Shown here: positions 30,623-40,597 of the stretch, one piece after another
Layout of the letters: each line of letters starts with the position of its first letter
How positions within the stretch are numbered: position 1 is the stretch's first letter
NCBI GenBank assembly: GCA_905339295.1
Contig: CAJPFI010000017.1
Coordinates: forward strand, 103,109-167,108
Direction of reading: 5' to 3'
Length of the DNA: 64,000 nt
DNA from: Burkholderiales bacterium
GTDB lineage: Bacteria; Pseudomonadota; Gammaproteobacteria; Burkholderiales; Casimicrobiaceae
Notes under the pieces: generated by a model
What the model was told of the DNA's origin: nothing
Seen by the model: the letters and a program-made list of their open reading frames with translations, nothing else
Database searches by the model: none
Made by a program: the position numbers and the translations under genes

Positions 30623-31480
30623 ATGGCTCCCGACAATCCCTGGCGCGACTGGATCGGACGCACCGAACGGCGGACCGACCTCGTCACCGCTGCGCCGCTC
30701 GCCATGCTGTCGGCGACGCTCGACCGCGACGACCCCGAGCCGGTGGCGGGCTCGGACGTGCCGCCGCTGTGGCACTGGCTCTACTTCCTTCCGGTCGCGC
30801 GCCAGGGCGAGATCGGTCCCGACGGGCACGCGAAGCGCGGCAGCTTCCTGCCGCCGGTCCCGCAGCCGCGCCGGATGTGGGCGGGCGGGCGGCTCGCGTT
30901 CGAGCACCCGCTGCGCGTCGGCGACGAGATCACGCGCGTCTCGCGCATCGCCGACGTCAGCGTCAAGGACGGACGCAGCGGAAGGCTCGTGTTCGTCTGC
31001 GTGCGCCACGAGATCGCCGACGCGCGCGGCGTCGCGCTCACCGAGGAGCACGACATCGTCTACCGCGACAACCCGCCCGCCGCGACCGTGGCCGCGCCTG
31101 CCGCGGCGCCGCAGCCCGCGCCGGCGGCGGAGCGGTACTCGCGCGAGATCGCGCCCGACCCGGTGCTGCTGTTCCGCTACTCGGCGCTGACGTTCAACGG
31201 CCACCGCATCCACTACGACCGCAGCTACGTCACCGGGGTCGAGGGCTACCCCGGCCTGATCGTGCACGGCCCGCTGATCGCGACGCTGCTCGTCGACCTG
31301 TTGCGCCGACAGCTTCCCGGCGCGCGGGTGCGCCGCTTCCAGTTCAGGGCCGTGCGCCCGATCTTCGACATCCACCGCTTCCACGTGTGCGGTCGCCAGG
31401 ACGGCGAGCGCCGCCATGCATTGTGGGCGCGCGACCACGAGGGCGCGCTCGCGATGGAAGCCTCCGCCGACCTCGCCTGA
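30623..31480 (+). CDS. ich: MaoC/FAS1-like itaconyl- or mesaconyl-CoA hydratase
   Basis: From the ATG at 30623 this encodes 285 residues made of two hotdog halves. The N-terminal half is a FAS1-like dehydratase domain (WRDWIGRTERRTDLVTAAPL, then LPVARQGEIGPDGHAKRG). The C-terminal half carries the active MaoC-like motif FRYSALTFNGHRIHYDRSY, followed by YPGLIVHGPLIATLL. This is the architecture of itaconyl-CoA hydratase and mesaconyl-C4-CoA hydratase, which add water to give citramalyl-CoA. It heads an operon with an acyl-CoA dehydrogenase, CoA transferase, MmgE/PrpD protein and CitE-like lyase, close to the Pseudomonas aeruginosa itaconate operon. Substrate is inferred from that context. Confidence 0.82.
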   Translation: MAPDNPWRDWIGRTERRTDLVTAAPLAMLSATLDRDDPEPVAGSDVPPLWHWLYFLPVARQGEIGPDGHAKRGSFLPPVPQPRRMWAGGRLAFEHPLRVGDEITRVSRIADVSVKDGRSGRLVFVCVRHEIADARGVALTEEHDIVYRDNPPAATVAAPAAAPQPAPAAERYSREIAPDPVLLFRYSALTFNGHRIHYDRSYVTGVEGYPGLIVHGPLIATLLVDLLRRQLPGARVRRFQFRAVRPIFDIHRFHVCGRQDGERRHALWARDHEGALAMEASADLA

Positions 31481-31503
31481 ACGCCGCGCCAACGGAAACG
31501 ACC

Positions 31504-32667
31504 ATGATCAAGCACATTGCCGACGATCACCAGGACATCCGCGACGCCGTCCGGGCGTTGTGCGCCGGGTTCCCGGACGAGTACCACCGCAAGGTCGACG
31601 AGAAGCGCGGCTACCCGGAGGAGTTCGTCGATGCGCTCACGAAGGCCGGCTGGCTCGCCGCGCTGATCCCGCAGGAGTATGGCGGCTCGGGGCTGGGGCT
31701 CACCGAAGCCTCGGTGATCATGGAGGAGATCAACCGCTCGGGCGGCAACTCCGGCGCGTGCCACGGGCAGATGTACAACATGGGGACGCTGCTGAGGCAC
31801 GGCTCCGAAGCGCAGAAGCGCGCGTACCTGCCGAAGATCGCGTCGGGCGAGCTGCGCCTGCAGTCGATGGCGGTGACCGAGCCCACGACCGGCACCGACA
31901 CGACGAAGATCAAGACCACCGCGGTGAGGAAGGGCGACCGCTACGTCGTCAACGGGCAGAAGGTGTGGATCTCGCGCGTCCAGCACTCGGACCTGATGAT
32001 CCTGCTCGCGCGCACGACCCCGCTCTCCGACGTCAGGAAGAAGTCCGAGGGGATGTCGATCTTCCTGGTCGACCTGCACCAGGCGACCGGGAACGGACTC
32101 ACGGTGCGGCCGATCGCCAACATGGTGAACCACGAGACCAACGAGCTCTTCTTCGAGAATCTCGAGATTCCCGAGGAGAACCTGATCGGCGCCGAGGGCA
32201 AGGGCTTCCGGTACATCCTCGACGGGCTCAACGCCGAGCGCACGCTGATCGCCGCCGAATGCATCGGCGACGGCTACTGGTTCATCGACCGCGTGACCCG
32301 GTACGTGAACGACCGCGTCGTGTTCGGGCGGCCGATCGGCCAGAACCAGGGCGTCCAGTTCCCGATCGCCGAAGCGTACATCGAGGTCGAGGCGGCGAAC
32401 CTGATGCGCTGGAAGGCCTGCGCGCTGTTCGACGCGCACCAGCCCTGCGGCGCCGAGGCCAACATGGCCAAGTACCTCGCCGCGAAGGCGTCGTGGGAAG
32501 CGGCCAACGCATGCCTGCAGTTCCACGGCGGATTCGGCTTCGCGAACGAGTACGACGTCGAGCGCAAGTTCCGCGAGACGCGGCTCTACCAGGTCGCGCC
32601 GATCTCGACCAACCTGATCCTGTCGCACGTGGCCGAGCACACCCTCGGGCTCCCGCGATCGTTCTGA
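31504..32667 (+). CDS. Acyl-CoA dehydrogenase of the itaconate-type operon
   Basis: The 387-residue product has the normal ACAD layout. An N-terminal helical domain leads to the FAD-binding middle LQSMAVTEPTTGTDTTKIKT and WISRVQHSDLMILLART; the C-terminal helical domain contains ARPIGQNQGVQFPIAEAYIE (here GRPIGQNQ) and the CLQFHGGFGFANEYDVER catalytic-base region. It would oxidise an acyl-CoA at the alpha-beta carbons and pass electrons to ETF. P. aeruginosa also has an ACAD of unsettled role in its itaconate operon. Oxidation of methylsuccinyl-CoA to itaconyl- or mesaconyl-CoA would fit chemically; this is inference. It is 23 bases after the hydratase and 11 before the transferase. Confidence 0.88.
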   Translation: MIKHIADDHQDIRDAVRALCAGFPDEYHRKVDEKRGYPEEFVDALTKAGWLAALIPQEYGGSGLGLTEASVIMEEINRSGGNSGACHGQMYNMGTLLRHGSEAQKRAYLPKIASGELRLQSMAVTEPTTGTDTTKIKTTAVRKGDRYVVNGQKVWISRVQHSDLMILLARTTPLSDVRKKSEGMSIFLVDLHQATGNGLTVRPIANMVNHETNELFFENLEIPEENLIGAEGKGFRYILDGLNAERTLIAAECIGDGYWFIDRVTRYVNDRVVFGRPIGQNQGVQFPIAEAYIEVEAANLMRWKACALFDAHQPCGAEANMAKYLAAKASWEAANACLQFHGGFGFANEYDVERKFRETRLYQVAPISTNLILSHVAEHTLGLPRSF

Positions 32668-32678
32668 CGGAGCCCGGC

Positions 32679-33857
32679 ATGCGGCCGCTCGAAGGCATCA
32701 CCGTCGTCACGCTCGAGCACGCGATCGCGGCGCCGTTCTGCACGCGGCAGCTCGCGGACCTCGGCGCACGGGTCATCAAGGTCGAGCGTCCGGGCGTCGG
32801 CGACTTCGCGCGCGCCTACGACGGTCGCGTTCGCGGCCTCGCGTCGCATTTCGTCTGGTCGAACCGCTCGAAGGAAAGCCTCACGCTCGACGTCAAGCAT
32901 CCCGAGGCGGCGGAGATCCTCGGACGGCTGCTCGCCAGGGCCGACGTGCTGGTGCAGAACCTCGCGCCCGGCGCGGCTGCCCGGCTCGGGCTGTCGTTCG
33001 ACGCGCTGCACGCGAAGCACCCGCGCCTGATCGTCTGCGACATCTCGGGGTACGGCGCCGACGGCCCGTACCGCGACAAGAAGGCGTACGACCTGCTGAT
33101 CCAGAGCGAGTCCGGGTTCGTGTCGATCACCGGCAGCCCGGACGAGCCGGCGAAGGCCGGTTGCTCGATCGCCGACATCGCCGCCGGCATGTACGCGTAC
33201 TCGAACATCCTGGCCGCGCTGATCGAGCGGGGACGCACCGGCAAGGGCAGGGGCATCGACGTGTCGATGCTCGAGAGCATGGTCGAGTGGATGAGCTATC
33301 CGCTCTACTACGCCTTCGACGGCGCCGAGCCGCCGCCGCGCGCCGGCGCCTCGCACGCGACGATTTACCCGTACGGGCCGTTCCCGACCGGGGACGGCAG
33401 GATCGTGATGCTGGGCCTGCAGAACGAGCGCGAATGGCAGGTGTTCTGCGCGAAGGTGCTCGATCAGCCGGGACTCGCGTCCGACCCGCGCTTCGACTCG
33501 AACGCGCGACGCACCGCGGCTCGCGCGGAGCTCGAGGGCCTGATCGTCGCGGCGTTCGCGAGCCTCACGGCGGAGGACGTCGTGAAGCGCCTCGACGACG
33601 CGCAGATCGCGAACGCACGCGTCAACACGATGGCGGACGTGTGGGAACATCCGCAGCTGGAGGCGCGCCGGCGCTGGGTCGAGGTCGCGACGCCGGCCGG
33701 GCCGATTCCCGCGCTGCTGCCGCCGGGCGTGCCGGACGCCGCGCACGCGCGCATGGACGCTGTGCCCGCGCTGGGCCAGCACACGAACGCACTGCTCGCC
33801 GAGCTGGGCTACGACGAGGCCGACATCGCGCGGCTCGCGAGCGGAAAGGCCATATGA
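32679..33857 (+). CDS. ict: CaiB/BaiF family III CoA transferase, itaconate CoA-transferase candidate
   Basis: The 392-residue product is a family III CoA transferase: PLEGITVVTLEHAIAAPFCT at the start, DLGARVIKVERPGVGDFAR, the RSKESLTLDVKHPE segment and the ISGYGADGPYRDKKAYDLLIQ region, whose Asp in AYDLL aligns with the catalytic Asp that carries the acyl anhydride. It moves CoA from succinyl-CoA or another donor to a dicarboxylate. In this operon the acceptor is most likely itaconate, mesaconate or methylsuccinate. Its TGA overlaps the next ATG (ATATGA). Confidence 0.85.
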   Translation: MRPLEGITVVTLEHAIAAPFCTRQLADLGARVIKVERPGVGDFARAYDGRVRGLASHFVWSNRSKESLTLDVKHPEAAEILGRLLARADVLVQNLAPGAAARLGLSFDALHAKHPRLIVCDISGYGADGPYRDKKAYDLLIQSESGFVSITGSPDEPAKAGCSIADIAAGMYAYSNILAALIERGRTGKGRGIDVSMLESMVEWMSYPLYYAFDGAEPPPRAGASHATIYPYGPFPTGDGRIVMLGLQNEREWQVFCAKVLDQPGLASDPRFDSNARRTAARAELEGLIVAAFASLTAEDVVKRLDDAQIANARVNTMADVWEHPQLEARRRWVEVATPAGPIPALLPPGVPDAAHARMDAVPALGQHTNALLAELGYDEADIARLASGKAI

Positions 33858-35236
33858 CCGCCAGACTCCCGATCGACGCGGACGCCGCCAACGCGGAACG
33901 CACGCTCGCCACTTTCGCGGCCACGCTCGACCTCGCCGATGTTCCGGCGCCGGTCGTGCGTCGCGCCGAGGAGCTGATGATCGACTGGTTCGGCTCCGCG
34001 CTCGCAGGGAAGGGCGCGCGGCCGGTCGAGGCGCTGACGCGTTTCGCCGAGGCGATGGGTCCGCCGGACGGCGCGGCCGAGATCCTGATCCGCCGCCGCG
34101 GAACCAGCCCGTTCATGGCGGCGGTCGCGAATGCGGCGGCGTCGCATTTCGCCGAGCAGGACGACGTCCACAACGGCTCGGTGTTCCATCCGGCGTCCGT
34201 CGTCATCCCGCCCGCGCTCGCGACGGCGCAGGCGGAAGGGTGCAGCGGAGCGGAGCTGCTCGCGGCGGTCGTCGCGGGATACGAGGTCGGCATTCGTGTC
34301 GGCGAGTTCCTCGGCCGGACGCATTACCGCACGTTCCACACGACCGGGACGGCCGGCACGCTGGCGGCCGCCGCGGCAGTCGGTCGCCTGCTGCGGCTGC
34401 CGCCGGCGCGGATGCAGGACGCGTTCGGCTCGGCGGGCACGCAGTCGGCGGGACTGTGGGAGTTCCTCCGCGACGGCGCGGACTCGAAGCAGCTGCACAC
34501 CGCGCACGCCGCGGGCGCCGGCCTGGCGGCCGCGTATCTCGCGCGCGACGGCCTCACCGGTGCGACGCGAATCCTCTGCGGCAAGCAGGGGATGGCGGCG
34601 GGAATGTCCACCGACGCGGACGCGTCGCGGCTCGTCGACCGACTGCGGGCGCGCTGGGCGCTCGCCGAGACGTCGTTCAAGTTCCACGCGTCATGCCGCC
34701 ACACGCATCCCGCCGCGGACGCGCTGCAGCGGGTCATGCGCGAGCACGCGCTTCGCGCCGTCGACGTGAAGCGCGTCGTCGCGCGCGTCCACCAGGGCGC
34801 GATCGACGTGCTCGGGCCGGTCGTCGACCCGAAGACGGTGCACCAGTCGAAGTTCTCGATGGGTACGGTGCTCGGCCTGATCGCCGTCGAAGGCCGCGCC
34901 GGGCCGGGCGACTTCGATGCGCACTACCGCGATCCTGCGGTCGCGGCGTTCCGCGACCGCGTCGAGATGGAGCTCGACGCCGAGGTCGACCGCGCGTATC
35001 CGGCCCGCTGGATCGGAAAGGTCAGCGTCGAGACGAACGACGGCCGGCGCTACGACGGACGCGTCGACGAGCCGAAGGGCGATCCGGGCAACACGCTGTC
35101 GCCCGCCGAGCTGGAGGAGAAGGCGGTGCGGCTGGCCGTCTATCGCGACGGCGCGACCGAGGCGGAGATGCGAGGCGTGATCGCCGCCTTCCGCGCGCTC
35201 TCGTCCGCGGCGCGCGTGCCGAGGTTCCTCGCCTGA
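33854..35236 (+). CDS. MmgE/PrpD family protein
   Basis: The 460-residue product belongs to the MmgE/PrpD fold shared by 2-methylcitrate dehydratase, cis-aconitate decarboxylase and iminodisuccinate epimerase. Typical segments are RRAEELMIDWFGSALAGKG, ASHFAEQDDVHNGSVFHPAS, HTTGTAGTLAAAAAVGRLL and ETSFKFHASCRHTHPAADAL. A gene of this family occupies the same place in the P. aeruginosa itaconate operon, where its task is unsettled. It could make itaconate from cis-aconitate or isomerise a related acid. It is translationally coupled to the CoA transferase (4-base overlap). Confidence 0.85.
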   Translation: MTARLPIDADAANAERTLATFAATLDLADVPAPVVRRAEELMIDWFGSALAGKGARPVEALTRFAEAMGPPDGAAEILIRRRGTSPFMAAVANAAASHFAEQDDVHNGSVFHPASVVIPPALATAQAEGCSGAELLAAVVAGYEVGIRVGEFLGRTHYRTFHTTGTAGTLAAAAAVGRLLRLPPARMQDAFGSAGTQSAGLWEFLRDGADSKQLHTAHAAGAGLAAAYLARDGLTGATRILCGKQGMAAGMSTDADASRLVDRLRARWALAETSFKFHASCRHTHPAADALQRVMREHALRAVDVKRVVARVHQGAIDVLGPVVDPKTVHQSKFSMGTVLGLIAVEGRAGPGDFDAHYRDPAVAAFRDRVEMELDAEVDRAYPARWIGKVSVETNDGRRYDGRVDEPKGDPGNTLSPAELEEKAVRLAVYRDGATEAEMRGVIAAFRALSSAARVPRFLA

Positions 35237-35247
35237 CCGCGTCCGCG

Positions 35248-35253
35248 TAGAGT
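35248..35253 (+). promoter_or_regulatory. -10-like hexamer eight bases before the lyase gene
   Basis: TAGAGT at 35248-35253 precedes the ATG at 35262 by eight bases, with no Shine-Dalgarno. It may start a short or leaderless transcript for the citramalyl-CoA lyase inside the operon. Only the spacing supports this. Confidence 0.3.
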
Positions 35254-35261
35254 CTCGCCTC

Positions 35262-36083
35262 ATGGCTGCCCGCTCATACCTCTTCGTTCCCGCCGACCGG
35301 CCCGAGCGCTACGCGAAGGCGCTCGCCGCGGGCGCAGGCGCCGTGATCGTCGACCTGGAGGACGCGGTCGCGCCCGCCGCGAAGGACGCGGCGCGCGGCG
35401 CCCTCGCGTCGTGGCTGCGCGGCGCCCCGACGTCGGTCATCGTTCGCGTCAACGCCGCCGACACCGCGTGGTTCGCGGACGACCTCGCGCTGTGCGGCCA
35501 CGCTGCGGTCGCGGGCGTCGTGCTGCCGAAGGCGGAGCGCCGCTCCGACCTCGCGCACACCTCGGCCATCGCCGCCGGCAAGCGCCTCTACCCGCTGATC
35601 GAGACCGCCTGCGGCTTCGACGCGATGCGCACGCTCGCGGGCGCGCCCGGCGTCGAGCGCCTCATGTTCGGCTCGATCGACTTCCAGGTCGACCTCGGCA
35701 TAGGCGGCGAGGGCGACGAGCTGCTCTGGTTCCGCTCGCAGATGGTGCTCGTCTCGCGCCTCGCGGGGATACGCTCGCCGGTCGACGGCGTCAGCACCGC
35801 GATCGACGACGCGGACCGGCTGCGCGCGGACGCCGGGCGCGCGCGACGGCTCGGCTTCGGCGCGAAGCTGTGCATCCATCCGCGCCAGGTGGACGCGGTC
35901 AACCGCGCGTTCATGCCGAGCGAAGCCGAGCGCGACTGGGCGAGGCGCGTGATCGAGGCCGCCGAGCGCGCCGGCGGCGCGGCCGTCGCGGTCGACGGCC
36001 GGATGGTCGACAAGCCGGTGATGCTCCGCGCGCGGGCGATCCTCGACGAAGCCGGCGACGAGCCGGCGTCCACGGCGACATGA
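35262..36083 (+). CDS. ccl: CitE-like citramalyl-CoA lyase (HpcH/HpaI superfamily)
   Basis: The 273-residue product is a CitE-like TIM-barrel lyase: RSYLFVPADRPERYAKALA at the start, VIVDLEDAVAPAAKDAAR with the magnesium-binding acidic pair, IETACGFDAMRTLAG, RLMFGSIDFQVDLGI and LGFGAKLCIHPRQVDAVN. These are the marks of citryl/malyl/citramalyl-CoA lyases. With the hydratase and transferase upstream, cleavage of (S)-citramalyl-CoA to acetyl-CoA and pyruvate is the likely reaction. It is 25 bases after the MmgE/PrpD gene and overlaps the methyltransferase by ATGA. Confidence 0.87.
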   Translation: MAARSYLFVPADRPERYAKALAAGAGAVIVDLEDAVAPAAKDAARGALASWLRGAPTSVIVRVNAADTAWFADDLALCGHAAVAGVVLPKAERRSDLAHTSAIAAGKRLYPLIETACGFDAMRTLAGAPGVERLMFGSIDFQVDLGIGGEGDELLWFRSQMVLVSRLAGIRSPVDGVSTAIDDADRLRADAGRARRLGFGAKLCIHPRQVDAVNRAFMPSEAERDWARRVIEAAERAGGAAVAVDGRMVDKPVMLRARAILDEAGDEPASTAT

Positions 36084-36718
36084 GCTCGCCGGCGCCCGAC
36101 GATCCGCTCGCGAAGCTGCAGGCGTTCTGGAACTCGCGCTACGCGGGTGACGAGTTCGTCTACGGCACCGAGCCGAACGATTTCGTCGTGCGGTCCCTGG
36201 CACGCATCGCGGAAGGCGCCCGCGTGCTGTGCCTCGCCGACGGCGAGGGACGCAACAGCGTGTGGCTGGCGCGGCAGGGATGCCGCGTGACCGCGGTCGA
36301 CGTGGCCGCCGAAGGCGTCGCCAAGGCGCGCAGGCTCGCGCACGCCTCCGGCGTCGAGGTGGAGACGCATGTCGCCGACGTCACGCGCTTCGACATGGGA
36401 CACGACGCCTGGGACGCGATCGTCTCGATCTTCCTGCACCTGCCGGCGAAGGCGCGGCGCGCGCTGCACCGCCGCGCGATCGAAGCCCTCGCGCCGGGGG
36501 GCGTCTTCGTCTACGAGGCCTACGGGCCGCAGCAGCCGCGCTTCGGCACCGGAGGGCCGCCGGAGGCGCACCTGCTGCATCCGCTCGGCGACGTCGTGGC
36601 CGATTTCGACGGCTGCGCGATCGAGCATCGCCACGAAGGCGTGCGCGCCGTCCACGAAGGCCGCCTGCATCGCGGCGACGGCTACGTCGTGCAGGTGATC
36701 GCGCGCAAGCGCGGCTGA
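36080..36718 (+). CDS. Class I SAM-dependent methyltransferase, TehB-like
   Basis: The 212-residue product has a class I methyltransferase core. FWNSRYAGDEFVYGTEPNDFV is a typical lead-in; motif I reads VLCLADGEGRNSVWLARQG, then AVDVAAEGVAKAR and the DAIVSIFLHLPAKARRALH region. The SAM-binding motif has A-D-G-E-G-R-N in place of the usual G-x-G-x-G, which is standard for this subgroup. Similar proteins are annotated as TehB-like or thiol methyltransferases. The ATG overlaps the lyase stop (ATGA), so it is translated with the itaconate-type operon, yet no methylation step is known in that route. Substrate unknown. Confidence 0.8.
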   Translation: MSSPAPDDPLAKLQAFWNSRYAGDEFVYGTEPNDFVVRSLARIAEGARVLCLADGEGRNSVWLARQGCRVTAVDVAAEGVAKARRLAHASGVEVETHVADVTRFDMGHDAWDAIVSIFLHLPAKARRALHRRAIEALAPGGVFVYEAYGPQQPRFGTGGPPEAHLLHPLGDVVADFDGCAIEHRHEGVRAVHEGRLHRGDGYVVQVIARKRG

Positions 36719-36750
36719 CCCGGCGCCGGACCCGCGTCGCGCGGAGCCGG

Positions 36751-37815
36751 CTACCGGTGCGGCGTCGGGTCGCCCTCGGCGACCCAGGCGCCGAGCAGGT
36801 TGTACGCGATCGCGAGCACGACCGGTCCGACGAACAGGCCGACGATGCCGAACATCAGCAGGCCGCCCAGGACGCCGCCGAGGATCAGCAGGAACGGCAG
36901 GTCGGCGCCGCGGCGGATCAGGATCGGGCGCAGCACGTTGTCGAGCGACGCGACGATCACCGTCCACACGCCGAGCGCGATCGCCCAGCCGTGCCCGCCG
37001 GTGTACCAGAGCCAGACGACCGCGCCGATCAGCACCAGCGACGGGCCGATCTGCGCGATGCAGCAGACGAACATCAGCGCGGACAGGATCGCGATGTAGG
37101 GAACGCCCGACACGAGGAGGCCGAGCGCGCCCAGCGCGGTCTGCACGAGCGCGGTGACGACGATGCCGAGCGCGACCGCGCGGATCGACGCGCCGGCCAG
37201 CAGCACGACCTTCTCGCCGCGCTCGCCGTCGAGGCGACGGAAGAACAGCCGGATGCCCTTCGCGGCGCTGCCGCCGGTCCAGTAGAGCACCGCGCAAAGC
37301 ACGACGGTGAGCCCGAGGTGGAGCAGCGCGTTGCCCACGCCGCCCAGTTGCTGCAGCAGCCACCTCCCGACCTGCGTCATGTACGGCGCGGCGCGCTCCG
37401 CGAGCGACTCCGGCTCCGCGCTGGCGACGAACTGCCACTCGGCCGCGATCTTGGCGCCGACGAGCGGCAGCGCCTCGACCCACGAGGGCGGGCCGGGGAT
37501 GCTGAGGTCGATCGACGTGAGCGCGACGAGGCGCTCCGCCTGCCCCGCAAGCGTCCACAGCGCGGCGGCGAGCGGCGCGATGAGGATCACGAGCAGCGCG
37601 AGCATCATCACGATCACCGCGAGGCTGCGCCGGTGCCACAGCACGCGCTGCGCGCGCTCGAGCAGCGGCCACGTCGCCACGACGATCATCGTCGCCCAGA
37701 CCAGCGCGGGCAGGAACGGCTTCAGCACCCACAGGCTCGCGCCGCCCAGCGTGAGGATGAACAGCACGCCGACGACGATGCGCGGCAGGTCGCGGGGTCC
37801 GGAAGGGGCGGGCAT
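36751..37815 (-). CDS. AI-2E family transporter-like membrane protein
   Basis: The 354-residue protein has seven to eight membrane helices and the features of the AI-2E exporter family (TqsA/YdiK/PerM): an N-terminal helix pair (RIVVGVLFILTLGGASLWVL, then PALVWATMIVVATWPLLE), a long amphipathic middle with VLLAGASIRAVALGIVVTAL, and the C-terminal LLILGGVLGGLLMFGIVGLFVGPVVLAIAYNLL (pore-like PVVLA end). The family was named for autoinducer-2 export, but members also include sodium/proton antiporters, so the substrate is open. It is convergent with the methyltransferase and 18 bases downstream of the M20 gene. Confidence 0.88.
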   Translation of the reverse strand: MPAPSGPRDLPRIVVGVLFILTLGGASLWVLKPFLPALVWATMIVVATWPLLERAQRVLWHRRSLAVIVMMLALLVILIAPLAAALWTLAGQAERLVALTSIDLSIPGPPSWVEALPLVGAKIAAEWQFVASAEPESLAERAAPYMTQVGRWLLQQLGGVGNALLHLGLTVVLCAVLYWTGGSAAKGIRLFFRRLDGERGEKVVLLAGASIRAVALGIVVTALVQTALGALGLLVSGVPYIAILSALMFVCCIAQIGPSLVLIGAVVWLWYTGGHGWAIALGVWTVIVASLDNVLRPILIRRGADLPFLLILGGVLGGLLMFGIVGLFVGPVVLAIAYNLLGAWVAEGDPTPHR

Positions 37816-37833
37816 GTCGGGCCAGGGTGCCGG

Positions 37834-39006
37834 TCAGCGGGCGGCGGGGAGCTGCTGCTCGGCGAGCGTCACCCAGTAGCTTGCGCCGATCGCGAGCGCG
37901 TCGTCGTTGAAGTCGTAGCGCGGGTTGTGCAGCGACGGCGTGTCCGGCCCTTCGCCGGTGCCGAGCCAGACGTAGCACCCCGGCTTCGCCTGCAGCATGA
38001 ACGCGAAGTCTTCGCTGCCCATCGACGGCATCGGGTCGGTGTCGACGCGGTCGCGGCCGACGACCGCCGTGGCCGCGGCGAGCGCGTGGGCGGTCTCGGC
38101 GTCGCTGTTGACGGTCGCCGGGTAGCGCCGCTCGTAGCGCAGCGTCGCGGTCATCCCGAACGTGGCGGCGATGCCGTCGACGATTCCGCGCATCCGGCGC
38201 TCGATCGTGTCCTGCACGTCGCGCTTGAACGAGCGAACGGTGCCGCGCAGCACGACCTGGTCCGGGATCACGTTCCAGGTGTCGCCCGCGTGAACCTGCG
38301 TGACGCTGACGACGCCGGCGTCGAGCGGATGGAGGTCGCGCGACACGATCGTCTGCAGCGCGCCGATCGCGAGCGAGGCGAACATCATCGGGTCCCTGCC
38401 CTGGTAGGCCATCGCGGCGTGCGCGCCCTTGCCGGTGGCGACGATCTCGAAGATGTCGAACGCGCCCATGAGCGGACCCGGGCGCAGCGCGAACGTGCCG
38501 ACCGGGTTCGCGGGCCAGTTGTGCATGCCGTAGACCGCGCGCATCGGGAAGCGGTCGAACAGCCCCTGCTCGACCATCACCCGGCCGCCGCCCTCGTTCT
38601 CCTCGGCGGGCTGGAACACGAAGTAGACGGTGCCGTCGACGCGCCTGCGCTGCGCGAGCGCCTTCGCGGCGCCGAGCAGCATCGTCGTGTGGCCGTCGTG
38701 GCCGCACGCGTGCATCCGCCCCTCGTGCTTCGATGCGTGCGGGGCGCCCGTCCGCTCGTGGATGTGGAGCGCGTCGAGGTCGGCGCGCAGGCCGATCGCC
38801 GCCGCCGATCCTCCGCCGCGCAGCACGCCGACGACGCCGGTCCCGGCAAGCCCGGTGTGGACCTCGAGGCCGATCTCCGACAGCCGTTCGGCGACGAACG
38901 CGGCGGTCGCCTTCTCCTCGAACGCGGTTTCGGGATGCGCGTGCAGGTGGCGGCGCCAGCCGCGCAGTTCGCGGTCGAGCGCGGCGGCTTCGGGAACGAG
39001 GTTCAT
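37834..39006 (-). CDS. M20 family amidohydrolase (hippurate hydrolase-like)
   Basis: From the ATG at 39006 this encodes 390 residues of the M20D/amidohydrolase group. RHLHAHPETAFEE is the first signature; metal ligands appear in MHACGHDGHTTMLLGAA (Cys and His), FQPAEENEGGGRVM, MHNWP and SMGSEDFAFMLQ. The usual order Cys, His, Glu, His, His is complete, indicating a two-metal hydrolase acting on N-acyl amino acids or small amides such as hippurate or IAA conjugates. It is divergent from glpD with a 70-base intergenic region. An upstream in-frame extension exists but crosses the glpD start. Confidence 0.9.
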   Translation of the reverse strand: MNLVPEAAALDRELRGWRRHLHAHPETAFEEKATAAFVAERLSEIGLEVHTGLAGTGVVGVLRGGGSAAAIGLRADLDALHIHERTGAPHASKHEGRMHACGHDGHTTMLLGAAKALAQRRRVDGTVYFVFQPAEENEGGGRVMVEQGLFDRFPMRAVYGMHNWPANPVGTFALRPGPLMGAFDIFEIVATGKGAHAAMAYQGRDPMMFASLAIGALQTIVSRDLHPLDAGVVSVTQVHAGDTWNVIPDQVVLRGTVRSFKRDVQDTIERRMRGIVDGIAATFGMTATLRYERRYPATVNSDAETAHALAAATAVVGRDRVDTDPMPSMGSEDFAFMLQAKPGCYVWLGTGEGPDTPSLHNPRYDFNDDALAIGASYWVTLAEQQLPAAR

Positions 39007-39064
39007 CGCGGTTCCTGCGTCCTGGGGCGGCGACCGGCAAAGGAAGGAATCGTAACGCATCCGG

Positions 39065-39070
39065 TAGAAT
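39065..39070 (+). promoter_or_regulatory. -10 element seven bases before the glpD GTG
   Basis: TAGAAT at 39065-39070 is a strong -10 match. The GTG at 39077 falls on the expected transcription start and there is no Shine-Dalgarno between them. A leaderless glpD mRNA is the simplest reading. A -35 is not obvious. Confidence 0.45.
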
Positions 39071-39076
39071 CCGGGC

Positions 39077-40594
<1,518 letters not shown>

Positions 40595-40597
40595 CCG

